A stretch of DNA of 64,000 bases, from the NCBI RefSeq assembly GCF_000263855.1, contig NZ_AJWX01000026.1, positions 1 to 64,000 of the forward strand, in the 5' to 3' direction. A program made the translations under genes and the position numbers. Position 1 is the stretch's first letter; each line of letters begins with the position of its first letter. This DNA comes from Pseudomonas sp. M47T1 (GTDB lineage Bacteria > Pseudomonadota > Gammaproteobacteria > Pseudomonadales > Pseudomonadaceae). Positions 17,914 to 26,302 of this stretch are shown piece after piece. Under the pieces are notes generated by a model. That model saw only the letters and a list, made by a program, of their open reading frames with translations. It did not search any database and had not been told where the DNA came from.

Positions 17914-18932
17914 TGCACGGCCTCCCAGCCGCCGCTGCGCTGCGAGGCAAACAGCGCTTCAAGGGTACGCAGGGTCGCCAGGGCGTCTTCGATGGGCCAG
18001 CTGGGCACGTCATCGCCCAGCAGCTTGCGCGAGAAGCGCTCTACCTGCAGCTCATAGTGGTTGACCGGCTCAAACGTCAACACGTCGCTGGGGAAAGCGC
18101 CGACGCTGAGGTGGTCGCCCACCTGCAGGTGGCATTCGTGGGGCCGCGCGTGTGCGCACGGAAAATCGAAATTGACCCAGCCAGTAGCGCCCAGCAGCGC
18201 CAGCCGCTGGTGGGTGCCCCAGCCGTCTGGCCCGGCCTGGGTGGCCACGGTCAGGGCCGCGTGGCAATCACCGTAGTCGAGCAAGGCGCTGGACAGGCGA
18301 TCGATGCCCAATACCGGGTCATATTCCAGCGCGGCGATCACCCGCTTGGGCGAGCGCTTGAACACCAGGTTGCAGGCGCTGATGGCGTACACGCCCAGGT
18401 CATAGAGCGCGCCGCCACCGGCCTTGGGGTCGTTGCGAATGTCGGCCGGGTCCAGGAATTGCTTGGCCAGGGTGATGTGCGCGGCGCGCACAGCGCCCAG
18501 GGTGCCTTGCACACGGGCCTGCTCCAGCGCCGCCCATTGCGGGTGGTTGCGGAAGGCCAGGCCTTCCTCGATGTGCAGGCCGGTGCGGTCGCGCACCTCG
18601 CACAGTTGTTCAACCTGGGCGGCCGTCAGGCACAAGGGCTTTTCACACAGCACGTGCTTGCCCGCTTCCAGGGCCTTGATGGCCCACTCGAAGTGCAACT
18701 GGTTGGGCAGCGGCACATACACCGCGTCCACCGCCGGGTCGGCCAGCAAGGCGTCGTAAGTGGTGTGCAGGTGCGGGATGTCGAAGCGTTCGGCCACCTG
18801 GCGACCTTTGCCTGCATCGCGGCTGGCCAGCGCCACCAGGCGGGCGCTGGGGGCCAGCAGCATGGCGGGCATGGTGCGTTGGGTGGCGATATTGGCGGCG
18901 CCGAGCACGCCCCATTGGATAGTCCTGGCCAT
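17910..18932 (-). CDS. Gfo/Idh/MocA-family sugar dehydrogenase
   Basis: 340 residues. The N-terminal Rossmann fold starts 'WGVLGAANIA', the family signature 'EKPLCLTAAQVEQL' is at ~95-108, and a C-terminal alpha/beta domain follows with 'DPKAGGGALYDLGVYAI'. Members oxidise or reduce sugars and inositols with NAD(P). First gene of the minus-strand operon, divergent from the LysR gene at 19038. Together with the adjacent lactonase-like gene this suggests sugar to lactone to acid conversion. Confidence 0.85.
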   Translation of the reverse strand: MARTIQWGVLGAANIATQRTMPAMLLAPSARLVALASRDAGKGRQVAERFDIPHLHTTYDALLADPAVDAVYVPLPNQLHFEWAIKALEAGKHVLCEKPLCLTAAQVEQLCEVRDRTGLHIEEGLAFRNHPQWAALEQARVQGTLGAVRAAHITLAKQFLDPADIRNDPKAGGGALYDLGVYAISACNLVFKRSPKRVIAALEYDPVLGIDRLSSALLDYGDCHAALTVATQAGPDGWGTHQRLALLGATGWVNFDFPCAHARPHECHLQVGDHLSVGAFPSDVLTFEPVNHYELQVERFSRKLLGDDVPSWPIEDALATLRTLEALFASQRSGGWEAVQ

Positions 18933-18944
18933 GGCCGGTCACCC

Positions 18945-18952
18945 TTGTTGTT
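18945..18952 (-). promoter_or_regulatory. Crc/Hfq CA-motif before the Gfo/Idh/MocA gene
   Basis: Minus-strand AACAACAA directly precedes the GGGTGACC ribosome-site region of the first operon gene. It matches the AAnAAnAA Hfq-Crc consensus. Confidence 0.6.
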
Positions 18953-19037
18953 ATGAATGCCGCCAGACTACAAAAAACCCCTGCGCATGGCTCATACTCA
19001 GATGGCGCAAACCATAACCAAAGGTTAATGACCCCTC

Positions 19038-19985
19038 ATGCCCCTCGCCGATGCCCCCGCACCCGACAACATGGCCTTCAAGCTGCGCCACATGGAAGTG
19101 TTCCGCGCGGTGATGCTCACCGGCTCCATCAGCGGCGCGGCGAAGATGCTGTACGTGTCACAACCGGCGGTGAGCAAGTTGATCGCGTACGTGGAAAGCC
19201 GCCTGGCGCTGCGCCTGTTCGACCGCGTCAACAACCGCCTGGTGCCCACTTCCGAGGCCCAGGCGCTGTACCGTGAAGTGGAGCGCGTGTACCAGGCGGC
19301 GCTGTGGGTCAACGAATGCGCGCAATCGCTGGCCACCACCCCCAATCGGCAACTGCGGGTGTGCTGCAGCGCCTCGCTGTCCACCGTGGTGCTGCCCCAT
19401 GCCCTGGCCGAATTGAAGCGCCAGGTGCCGGCCATGCACATCGAATGGCACACCACGCTGATGAGCGAGATGCCGGTGCAGATCCTCGGCAAAAAGGTCG
19501 ACCTGTCGATCTCGGCCCTGCCCGTGGTGCATGACCACCTGCATTCGCGGCCCTTCATGCGTGGCCGCATGGTGTGCGTGATGCCCCCGGGGCACGCCCT
19601 GGAAAACCAGCCGGTGATCGACATGGCGCACCTGGCCCGCGAGCCGCTGCTGCTGTTCCGCCCGGACATTCCCTTCGGCCGCTTGATCAATGAAGCCATC
19701 GAGCGCAGCGGCGTGGTGCTCAACTCCTTCCTGGACTTCACCAATGCCCCCGAGGCAGTGGCGCTGGTGAAGCAAGGCATGGGCGTGACCATCATCGACG
19801 AGTTCGTGGCCCAGGACAGCGGGTTGGTCGTCAAGCCGCTGGCCAGTGAGATCGGTTTTGACATCAGCTTCGTCTATTCGCGCTTCGACCCGCTGCCCGA
19901 GGCCGCGCGGCGCATGATGCAGGTGCTGCTGGACCAGGCGCGGGCGCTGGGGCGGGAGATACCGGGGTTCGAGTGGCCGGCGTGA
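19038..19985 (+). CDS. LysR-family regulator of the sugar-acid operon
   Basis: 315 residues. An N-terminal winged helix-turn-helix ('MLTGSISGAAKMLYVSQPAV', ~30-50) is followed by a LysR substrate-binding domain. Transcribed divergently from the operon at 14177-18932 across a 105-bp gap, the usual layout for a LysR regulator and its target. Start at ATG 19038; ATG 19071 is an alternative that removes an acidic/Pro-rich tail. The inducer is presumably the sugar acid or an intermediate. Confidence 0.87.
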   Translation: MPLADAPAPDNMAFKLRHMEVFRAVMLTGSISGAAKMLYVSQPAVSKLIAYVESRLALRLFDRVNNRLVPTSEAQALYREVERVYQAALWVNECAQSLATTPNRQLRVCCSASLSTVVLPHALAELKRQVPAMHIEWHTTLMSEMPVQILGKKVDLSISALPVVHDHLHSRPFMRGRMVCVMPPGHALENQPVIDMAHLAREPLLLFRPDIPFGRLINEAIERSGVVLNSFLDFTNAPEAVALVKQGMGVTIIDEFVAQDSGLVVKPLASEIGFDISFVYSRFDPLPEAARRMMQVLLDQARALGREIPGFEWPA

Positions 19986-20081
19986 GCCCGTCGCGGCCGT
20001 GAATGCAGCCTTGTAGCCTGGCGCCAGCGGCTACACGATCACCTACACTGCTGTGGGTACCCGCCAAGGAAGCCGTTCCCC

Positions 20082-21491
20082 ATGCCCTCCCTCACCGACA
20101 GCCAGGCCCAAGGCAAGGCTGCCCGCAAGCAATGCCCCCGTGGCAGCCACAGCCACCCCGGCAACGTCGACCGCGACCCGCTGGCGCTCATAGAGGCGTC
20201 CAGCAAGGGCCGGGTCAAGTCGCTGGTCGCCCTGCGCTATGGGCGCATGCTGGTATCGCCCTTCACCTTCTACCGTGGCAGCGCGCTGTTGCAGGCCCAC
20301 GACCTGGCCGGCACGCCCGACATGGGGCTTGCCGTGCCGCTGTGCGGTGATGCCCATCTGATGAATTTCGGCGGGTTCGCCACGCCGGAGCGCAACCTGG
20401 TGTTCGGCGTGAACGACTTCGATGAAGCCCACCCCGGCCCTTGGGAGTGGGACCTCAAGCGCCTGGTGGCCAGCTTCCTGATTGCCGCGCGCGACCTGCG
20501 ACACGGTGCCAGCGTGGAAGAACAGGTGTGCCGCGAAGTGGTCAATGCCTACCAGGCCACCCTCACCCTGTGTGCCCAGCAAGGCGCGCTCAACACCTGG
20601 TACGGGCAAATCAGCTACAAGGACCTGCTGGGCCAGGCGCAGACCAGCCGCACCCTGGAACACGTGCGCCAGGCCATGGAAAAAGCCGCGCGCCGCACCC
20701 ATGCCGAGCTGCTGCCCAAGATCGTCGACCGCGACGACCAGGGCCGCATGACCATTCGCGACGACCTGCCGGAGATCTTCCACCTGCACAAGGACAGCTC
20801 ACTGCTGGACAGCAACGACGACTGGCTGGCCGTACGCCGCTGGCAACCCTTGTACAAGGGCCTGATGGCCGACTACCGCCTGACCCTGCAGGCCGACCGC
20901 CGTGAACTGCTGTCGCGCTTCGAGGTGCATGACCTGGCGTTCAAGGTGGTGGGCGTGGGCAGCGTCGGCACTCGCTGCATGGTGGCACTGCTGACCGATG
21001 AGTTGCAGCAGCCGTTGTTCCTGCAGTTCAAGGAGGCACGGCGCTCGGTGCTGGCCGATTACGTGAAGCCGCGCTCGCCGTACAAACACAACGGCCAGCG
21101 GGTGGTGGAAGGCCAACGCCTGATGCAACCCGCCAGCGACCTGTTCCTGGGCTGGACCAGCGGCCCCGGCGGCCGTCACTTTTATGTGCGCCAGTTACGC
21201 GACATGAAGGTCTCGGCGGAGCTGGAAACCTTTGACGATGAAACCCTGGTGGCCTACGCGCGCATCTGCGGCCGGGCGCTGGGCCGTGCCCACGCCAAGG
21301 CCAGTGGCGAAGCGGCGCTGATCAGCGGCTACATCGGCAGCGGCGAGCGCATGGCCGATGCCCTGTACGCGTATGCCCAGGCCTATGCCGCGCAGAACGA
21401 AAAAGACTATGAATGCTTCCAGCAGGCCTGCCGCTCGGGCCGCCTGCTGGCGCGCAGCGAGGCCGACTTCACCGCCGACCGTATGCCCTGA
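20082..21491 (+). CDS. DUF2252 family protein
   Basis: 469 residues matching the DUF2252 family. Features include 'MLVSPFTFYRGSA', 'LCGDAHLMNFGGFATPERNL', 'VFGVNDFDEAHPGPWEWDLK' and late 'YVKPRSPYKHNGQRVVEGQR'. The His/Asp/Asn-rich motifs resemble the catalytic loop of kinase-like phosphotransferase folds (GD-H-x-x-N, then D-F-D), but no function is established that I know of. No signal peptide or membrane segment. AAGGAAG lies ~11 nt before the ATG. Neighbours give no pathway link. Confidence 0.85.
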   Translation: MPSLTDSQAQGKAARKQCPRGSHSHPGNVDRDPLALIEASSKGRVKSLVALRYGRMLVSPFTFYRGSALLQAHDLAGTPDMGLAVPLCGDAHLMNFGGFATPERNLVFGVNDFDEAHPGPWEWDLKRLVASFLIAARDLRHGASVEEQVCREVVNAYQATLTLCAQQGALNTWYGQISYKDLLGQAQTSRTLEHVRQAMEKAARRTHAELLPKIVDRDDQGRMTIRDDLPEIFHLHKDSSLLDSNDDWLAVRRWQPLYKGLMADYRLTLQADRRELLSRFEVHDLAFKVVGVGSVGTRCMVALLTDELQQPLFLQFKEARRSVLADYVKPRSPYKHNGQRVVEGQRLMQPASDLFLGWTSGPGGRHFYVRQLRDMKVSAELETFDDETLVAYARICGRALGRAHAKASGEAALISGYIGSGERMADALYAYAQAYAAQNEKDYECFQQACRSGRLLARSEADFTADRMP

Positions 21492-21564
21492 CTTTCATCC
21501 TGCACCGCGCCATTGTGTGCTTAGATTCAAGGGTTTCGTTCATTTCAATGCTGGGAGCAATGAC

Positions 21565-22512
21565 ATGCAACTGCGACAGTTGGGTACTACGGGCATCGCG
21601 ATCGCACCCCTGGTGTTTGGTGGCAACGTGCTGGGCTGGACCGCCGACGAAAAGACCAGCCTGGCGATTCTCGACGCCTTCATCGACCAGGGCTTCAACG
21701 CCATCGACACTGCCGACGTCTACTCGGCCTGGGCCCCGGGCCACCACGGCGGTGAGTCGGAAAGCCTGCTGGGCAAGTGGTTCAAGGGCCGCCCGGGGGT
21801 GCGTGACAAGGTCGCGCTGTTCACCAAGGTGGGCATGAACATGGGCGCTGACGACAAGCAGGGCCTGAAGGAAAAATGGATTGTGCAGGCCGTGGAAGAC
21901 TCATTGCGCCGCCTGGGCACCGATCGCATCGACCTGTACTTCTCTCACCGCCCCGACGCCGGCACCCCCGAGCAGGAAACCCTGGGCGCCTACGCCAAGC
22001 TGCTGGATGCCGGGAAGATCCGCGCCATTGGCGCGTCCAATTTCGACGCCGTGCAACTGGCCAACAGCCTGGCCACCGCGCGCAAACACGGTTTGCCGAG
22101 CTACCAGGTGCTGCAACCGGAGTACAACCTCTACGACCGCAGCAGCTTGGAAGGCGACTTGCACAGCCTGTGCCTCAAGGAAAACATCGGGGTGGTGACC
22201 TACTACAGCCTGGCCTCGGGCTTTCTGACCGGCAAATACCGCAGCAAGGACGACCTGGGCAAAAGCGTGCGCGGCGGCAAGATCGACAAGTACCTGGACG
22301 TCCGGGGCCTGGCAATGCTCAAGCAACTGGAGACCGTGGCCCAGGCCCATCAGGCACAGCTGGGCGAAGTGGCCCTGGCCTGGTTGATGGCCCGTGAAGG
22401 CGTGACCGCACCCATTGCCAGCGCCACCAGCGTTGCCCAGGCGCAAAGCTTTGGTCGGGCCGCGCAGTTGAAGCTCAGTGCGGCTGAACTGGCCGCCCTG
22501 ACCGCGGCTTAA
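21565..22512 (+). CDS. Aldo/keto reductase
   Basis: 315-residue NADPH-dependent aldo/keto reductase of the YajO/Tas-like type. 'FNAIDTADVYSAW' holds the catalytic Asp and Tyr, 'KVALFTKVGMN' the catalytic Lys, and 'GASNFDAVQ' and 'PIASATSVAQ' are cofactor contacts. The first ATG with a good upstream GGGAG is 21565. It converges on the receiver gene with a 4-nt overlap of the two coding ends. Substrate unknown. Confidence 0.88.
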   Translation: MQLRQLGTTGIAIAPLVFGGNVLGWTADEKTSLAILDAFIDQGFNAIDTADVYSAWAPGHHGGESESLLGKWFKGRPGVRDKVALFTKVGMNMGADDKQGLKEKWIVQAVEDSLRRLGTDRIDLYFSHRPDAGTPEQETLGAYAKLLDAGKIRAIGASNFDAVQLANSLATARKHGLPSYQVLQPEYNLYDRSSLEGDLHSLCLKENIGVVTYYSLASGFLTGKYRSKDDLGKSVRGGKIDKYLDVRGLAMLKQLETVAQAHQAQLGEVALAWLMAREGVTAPIASATSVAQAQSFGRAAQLKLSAAELAALTAA

Positions 22513-22922
22513 TGCGCGCGGGCGTGAGCCTGCTGCAGGGCGTCTTCCACGCCTTGCAGCATCTGGCCGATGGTCCAGGGCTTGCGCAGAAACGCCACGT
22601 CGCACATCACCCCGGACGACTCCGGCGTCTCGTGGCCGGACATGATCAGGATAGGCACCTGCGGCCAACGGCGATGCACCAGGTTCGACAAGTCGGCGCC
22701 GTTGATGCGCCCCGGCATCAGGATGTCGGTGAGTAGCAAACCCACCTCGGGCGCACGTTGCTCAAGAAACGGAACGGCCGCATCGGCCGTCTCGAACTCG
22801 ACGGTTTCATAGCCTTCTTCCTTGAGAATCTCGCAGACAAACTCGCGAATGATCAGTTCATCCTCCACCACCACAACCAAGGGATGGGCGAGTTCGTTAC
22901 GTTCCGTCGATACTGAATTCAT
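22509..22922 (-). CDS. Stand-alone response-regulator receiver
   Basis: 137 residues with a single receiver domain and no output domain. Acidic pair Glu-Asp in 'VVVEDELIIREFV', phospho-acceptor Asp in 'LLLTDILMPGRING', Ser in 'ILIMSGHETPES' and the conserved Lys in 'FLRKPW'. Start at ATG 22922 (MNSVSTERN) with AGGAAA upstream. Such single-domain regulators often act in phosphorelays or bind partners. No histidine kinase is nearby, so the partner is unknown. Confidence 0.85.
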   Translation of the reverse strand: MNSVSTERNELAHPLVVVVEDELIIREFVCEILKEEGYETVEFETADAAVPFLEQRAPEVGLLLTDILMPGRINGADLSNLVHRRWPQVPILIMSGHETPESSGVMCDVAFLRKPWTIGQMLQGVEDALQQAHARAH

Positions 22923-23077
22923 GACTATCGTTTCCTGATCTGGGCTACAGCGTGCACCGCTCGTACAACGTAGGAGCGGCAAGCCCGACAGAAATTCAAT
23001 TTTGATTCAGTGTCGTTACATTTCTGCCCGTACCGCGGTTGTTCCACAACCGTTTAGCCACTGCCGTCCGGCTGCGG

Positions 23078-24334
23078 CTACACCCGATAAGCGGCGCGCA
23101 GCGCGTGGGCGGCCTCGTCGGCGGCGCTGTCACTGGCCGCATGCACCCAGCCCAACGGCCGCTCGGCACCCACCGCTTCGCCCACGAACACCAGCCTGCT
23201 GAACCCCACGCTCAGGTCCAGGGCATCGCCCGGTCGGCAGCGCCCGCCGCCCAACGCCACCACGGCCAGGCCCACCGCGCGGGTGTCGATAGCCGTGACG
23301 GTTCCACCCTGGGCAGGCCATACCGGGCGCTGAACCGGCGCCTGGGGCAACCAGCGAAGCGGTTCGGCCGCCAGCCCGGGCGGCCCACCCAGCGCGGTCA
23401 CCATCGCCTGAAAGCGCTGCAACGCCGTGCCGTTGTGCCACGCCGACAACAGCCGCGAGCGCGCTTCGTCGACACTGGCCCCGGTCAATTCCAGCACTGC
23501 GCCGGCCAATGCCAGCGTGGTGTCCCACAGCCGCTGGCTACGCACCTGGCCACCCAGCAATTCAATAGCCTCCAGCACCTCCAGCGCGTTGCCGGCACTG
23601 CGTGCCAGCGGCTGGCTCATGTCGGTGACCAACGCCTGCGTACGCACACCCGCGCCTTGGGCCACCGCAACGATGCTGTCAGCCAGCTCCCGGGCCTGGC
23701 CCGGCTGCGCCATGAAGGCACCGTTACCGGTCTTGACGTCCATCACCAGCACATCCGGCCCGGCTGCCAGCTTCTTGGCCAGGATGGAGGCGGTTATCAA
23801 ATCCACCGATTCCACCGTCGCGGTCACGTCGCGGATGGCGTACAGGCGCTTGTCCGCCGGCGCCAGCCCGCCACCGGCGCCGACAATGGCACAGCCCACC
23901 TCGGCCACCACCACGCGCAGGCGCTCGATGCCAGGCTCCACCTGATAACCGGGAATACTCTCCAACTTGTCCAGGGTGCCGCCGGTATGCCCCAGGCCGC
24001 GCCCGGAAATCATCGGCAGGTAACAACCACACGCGGCCAGCAGCGGCGCCAGCACCAGGCTGGTGAGGTCGCCCACGCCGCCGGTGGAATGCTTGTCCAC
24101 CACCGGCCCCGGCAAATCCCAGCGCAACACCTGGCCCGAATCGCGCATGGCGCAGGTCAACGCCACCCGTTCTTCCAGCGCCATGCCCTTGAGCAGCACC
24201 GCCATGGCAAAGGCGGCCACCTGGGCATCACTGATACTGCCATCGGCAATACCGGCGACGAACCGGCCTATGTCCTGCCCACTCAACCTCTCACCGTCGC
24301 GCTTGCGCCGGATCACTTCCTGAGGCAACCACAT
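23078..24334 (-). CDS. deoA: Thymidine phosphorylase
   Basis: 418 residues, full length for bacterial thymidine/pyrimidine-nucleoside phosphorylase. The family signature around 'SGRGLGHTGGTLDKLESIPG' and the phosphate-binding 'VDKHSTGGVGD' are both present. It splits thymidine with phosphate to thymine and deoxyribose-1-phosphate in the cytoplasm. Last gene of a cdd-nupC-deoA operon (22 bp after nupC). The thymine produced is not obviously used here, but uracil would feed the Rut pathway at 30-33 kb. Confidence 0.95.
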   Translation of the reverse strand: MWLPQEVIRRKRDGERLSGQDIGRFVAGIADGSISDAQVAAFAMAVLLKGMALEERVALTCAMRDSGQVLRWDLPGPVVDKHSTGGVGDLTSLVLAPLLAACGCYLPMISGRGLGHTGGTLDKLESIPGYQVEPGIERLRVVVAEVGCAIVGAGGGLAPADKRLYAIRDVTATVESVDLITASILAKKLAAGPDVLVMDVKTGNGAFMAQPGQARELADSIVAVAQGAGVRTQALVTDMSQPLARSAGNALEVLEAIELLGGQVRSQRLWDTTLALAGAVLELTGASVDEARSRLLSAWHNGTALQRFQAMVTALGGPPGLAAEPLRWLPQAPVQRPVWPAQGGTVTAIDTRAVGLAVVALGGGRCRPGDALDLSVGFSRLVFVGEAVGAERPLGWVHAASDSAADEAAHALRAAYRV

Positions 24335-24356
24335 CCTTGGCTCCTTAATGGCATCG

Positions 24357-25622
24357 TTACAGGGAAATAAAGAAGCCCACGATGGCAGCGCTCATCAAAT
24401 TCGACAAGGTGCCTGCGATCATTGCCCGCAAACCCAGTTGTGCCAGCTCCTTGCGCCGCTCGGGCGCGATGCTGCTCAGCCCCGCCAGCTGGATGGCGAT
24501 GGACGACAGGTTGGCAAACCCGCACAGGGCAAAGGTGACGATTACCTGGGTGTGCACCGACAGCAACGGCACCCCGGCCTCGGCCGCCTTGCTGGCCGTG
24601 AGGTGGTTGGACAGGTCGGCGTAGGCGACAAATTCATTGAGGATCATTTTCTCGCCAATAAACCCGCCGGCCAACACTGCCTCGTTCCACGGCACCCCCA
24701 GCACAAACGCGATGGGCGACAGCAGGTAACCCAGTATCAGTTGCAAGGTCAGCTGCGGGTACCCCAGCAGCGCGCCCGCCCAGCCCAGCACGCCATTGAG
24801 CATGGCGATCAACGCCACGAACGCCAGCAGCATCGCCCCTACCGCCAGGGCCAGGCGCAACCCCACCTGAGCGCCCTCGGCGGCCGCATCGACGATATTG
24901 GCCGCGCGGTTCTCCTTGGCATGCAGGGCCTCCAGGGCCTGGTGGTCATGGGCCTGCTCGGTCTCGGGTTCCATCAGCTTGGCCATCAGCAATGCCCCGG
25001 GCGCCGCCATGAAGCACGCGGCGATCAGATACTTGAGCTCCACGCCCAGGCCGGCATAGCCCAGCAATACCGACCCGGCCACCGCGGCAAAACCGCCGAC
25101 CATAATGGCGAACAGTTCCGAACGGGTCAGCCGTGCCAGGAACGGGCGCACCACCAGGGGCACCTCCGACTGGCCAATGAACACCGCCGAAGTCACCACC
25201 ATGGACTCCACGCGGCTGGTGCGCAGCAACACACGCAAGGCGCCGCCCACCAGGCGGATGATCCAGCCCATGATGCCCACGTGGTACAGCACGGCGATCA
25301 AGCTGCCGAAGAACACGATCATCGGCAGCACACGAATGGCGAACACAAAACCACCACTGCCGAACACTTCGAACATGTGTGGTGAACTCAGGCCACCGTA
25401 GAGAAACTCAATGCCTTTGTTGGCGTATACCTGCAACGCCGATACGCCGCTGGCCAGGTCACCCAGCACCGCCTGGCCCCAGGGCACGTACAAGGCGAAG
25501 GCACCGATGGACACCTGGATGGCGAAGGCGCCGAGCACCGTCCGCCCGTTGATCGCACGGCGCTGGGACGAAAGTACCAAGGCGATCGTTAACAGCACCG
25601 CCATTCCGACAAGACTGATCAT
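24357..25622 (-). CDS. nupC: NupC-type concentrative nucleoside transporter
   Basis: 421 residues with about ten membrane segments. The C-terminal core has 'PWNEAVLAGGFIGEKMILNE' and 'ALCGFANLSSIAIQLAGLSS', signature regions of the CNT/NupC family of proton- or sodium-coupled nucleoside importers. Start at the ATG at 25622 (MISLVGMAVL); the upstream in-frame residues add nothing hydrophobic. Between cdd and deoA, so it probably imports pyrimidine nucleosides. NupC and NupX paralogs cannot be told apart here. Confidence 0.9.
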   Translation of the reverse strand: MISLVGMAVLLTIALVLSSQRRAINGRTVLGAFAIQVSIGAFALYVPWGQAVLGDLASGVSALQVYANKGIEFLYGGLSSPHMFEVFGSGGFVFAIRVLPMIVFFGSLIAVLYHVGIMGWIIRLVGGALRVLLRTSRVESMVVTSAVFIGQSEVPLVVRPFLARLTRSELFAIMVGGFAAVAGSVLLGYAGLGVELKYLIAACFMAAPGALLMAKLMEPETEQAHDHQALEALHAKENRAANIVDAAAEGAQVGLRLALAVGAMLLAFVALIAMLNGVLGWAGALLGYPQLTLQLILGYLLSPIAFVLGVPWNEAVLAGGFIGEKMILNEFVAYADLSNHLTASKAAEAGVPLLSVHTQVIVTFALCGFANLSSIAIQLAGLSSIAPERRKELAQLGLRAMIAGTLSNLMSAAIVGFFISL

Positions 25623-25655
25623 GCAGTTGACTCCGGGCACGCGTGGGGTGGTGGG

Positions 25656-26051
25656 TCAAAACGACTCGAAGGCGCCTGGCAGCAGTTGCGCAAGGGTCCA
25701 CACCCGCGTGGCCTGGGGGTCGCTGCCCTGGCAGATAATGCGCGCGTGGGGCGCCATCAATTCCACCAGCACCTGGCGGCAGGCACCACAGGGGCTGATC
25801 AGCGCCACCTTGGGCGCGTAAATGGCCATGGCCTTGAACCGGCGTGGTGCCAGGCCCTGGCTGATGGCGGCAAACAGGGCACTGCGCTCGGCGCAGTTGG
25901 TCAGCCCATAGGAGACATTTTCGACGTTGGTGCCCAGCACCAGTTCATCGTACTCACCCAACAGCGCCGCCCCTACCGGAAAGCTGGAATACGGCGACCA
26001 GCTACGTTCTGCGGCAAGCTTGGCCTGGGCCAGCAAAGCATCATCATTCAT
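25656..26051 (-). CDS. cdd: Cytidine deaminase
   Basis: 131 residues, the size of the homotetrameric bacterial enzyme. Zinc site motifs are 'NCAERSALFAAI' (Cys-Ala-Glu) and 'PCGACRQVLVEL' (Pro-Cys-Gly-Ala-Cys), and 'GTNVENVSYG' binds substrate. It deaminates cytidine and deoxycytidine to uridine and deoxyuridine. The true start is ATG 26051 with AGGAAAGG upstream; the longer open frame upstream is untranslated leader. First gene of the nucleoside operon. Confidence 0.95.
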   Translation of the reverse strand: MNDDALLAQAKLAAERSWSPYSSFPVGAALLGEYDELVLGTNVENVSYGLTNCAERSALFAAISQGLAPRRFKAMAIYAPKVALISPCGACRQVLVELMAPHARIICQGSDPQATRVWTLAQLLPGAFESF

Positions 26052-26140
26052 GGGTAAGCCTTTCCTCGGAAATGGGCCGGCGGTGCCGGTGGGCCAGCAT
26101 GCAGCGCAAATGTGTAAGATTATCGAGCGCAAGCGGCGCG

Positions 26141-26157
26141 AGCATGTTGCGTGCCAA
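26141..26157 (-). promoter_or_regulatory. Candidate sigma-54 promoter of cdd-nupC-deoA
   Basis: Minus strand: TTGGCACGCAACATGCT. Compared with the sigma-54 consensus TGGCACG-N4-TTGC, the GG and GC doublets are exactly 12 bp apart and only the first T of TTGC is changed. The start site would fall near 26130, ~80 nt before the cdd ATG. A perfect 29-bp palindrome centred ~100 bp upstream of that start is placed like an enhancer site. Confidence 0.6.
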
Positions 26158-26214
26158 GGAAAGGTTAGCGGTTTGGATTCAGCAGGTTGGGAGAAGGGAC
26201 AACATTTAAGGCGG

Positions 26215-26243
26215 ACCAAATGCTCCGATTCGGAGCATTTGGT
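26215..26243. promoter_or_regulatory. 29-bp perfect palindrome, possible activator site
   Basis: ACCAAATGCTCCGA and TCGGAGCATTTGGT flank a single T: 14 bp of perfect dyad symmetry. It lies between the end of the aldo/keto reductase gene (26303) and the candidate sigma-54 promoter. No T-run follows on either strand, so an intrinsic terminator is less likely than a protein-binding site. Confidence 0.6.
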
Positions 26244-26302
26244 AACACTGCTTCGCGCAGTTTAAGGGCACCGCCAAGAGTGGGCTACAAGCGTGCGAAC
26301 TA

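Noticed and set aside
26215..26243. 29-bp palindrome as an intrinsic terminator of the aldo/keto reductase
   Set aside because: No T-run on either strand, and the stem includes an AT-rich base. An operator or enhancer fits better, although transcript ending is not excluded.
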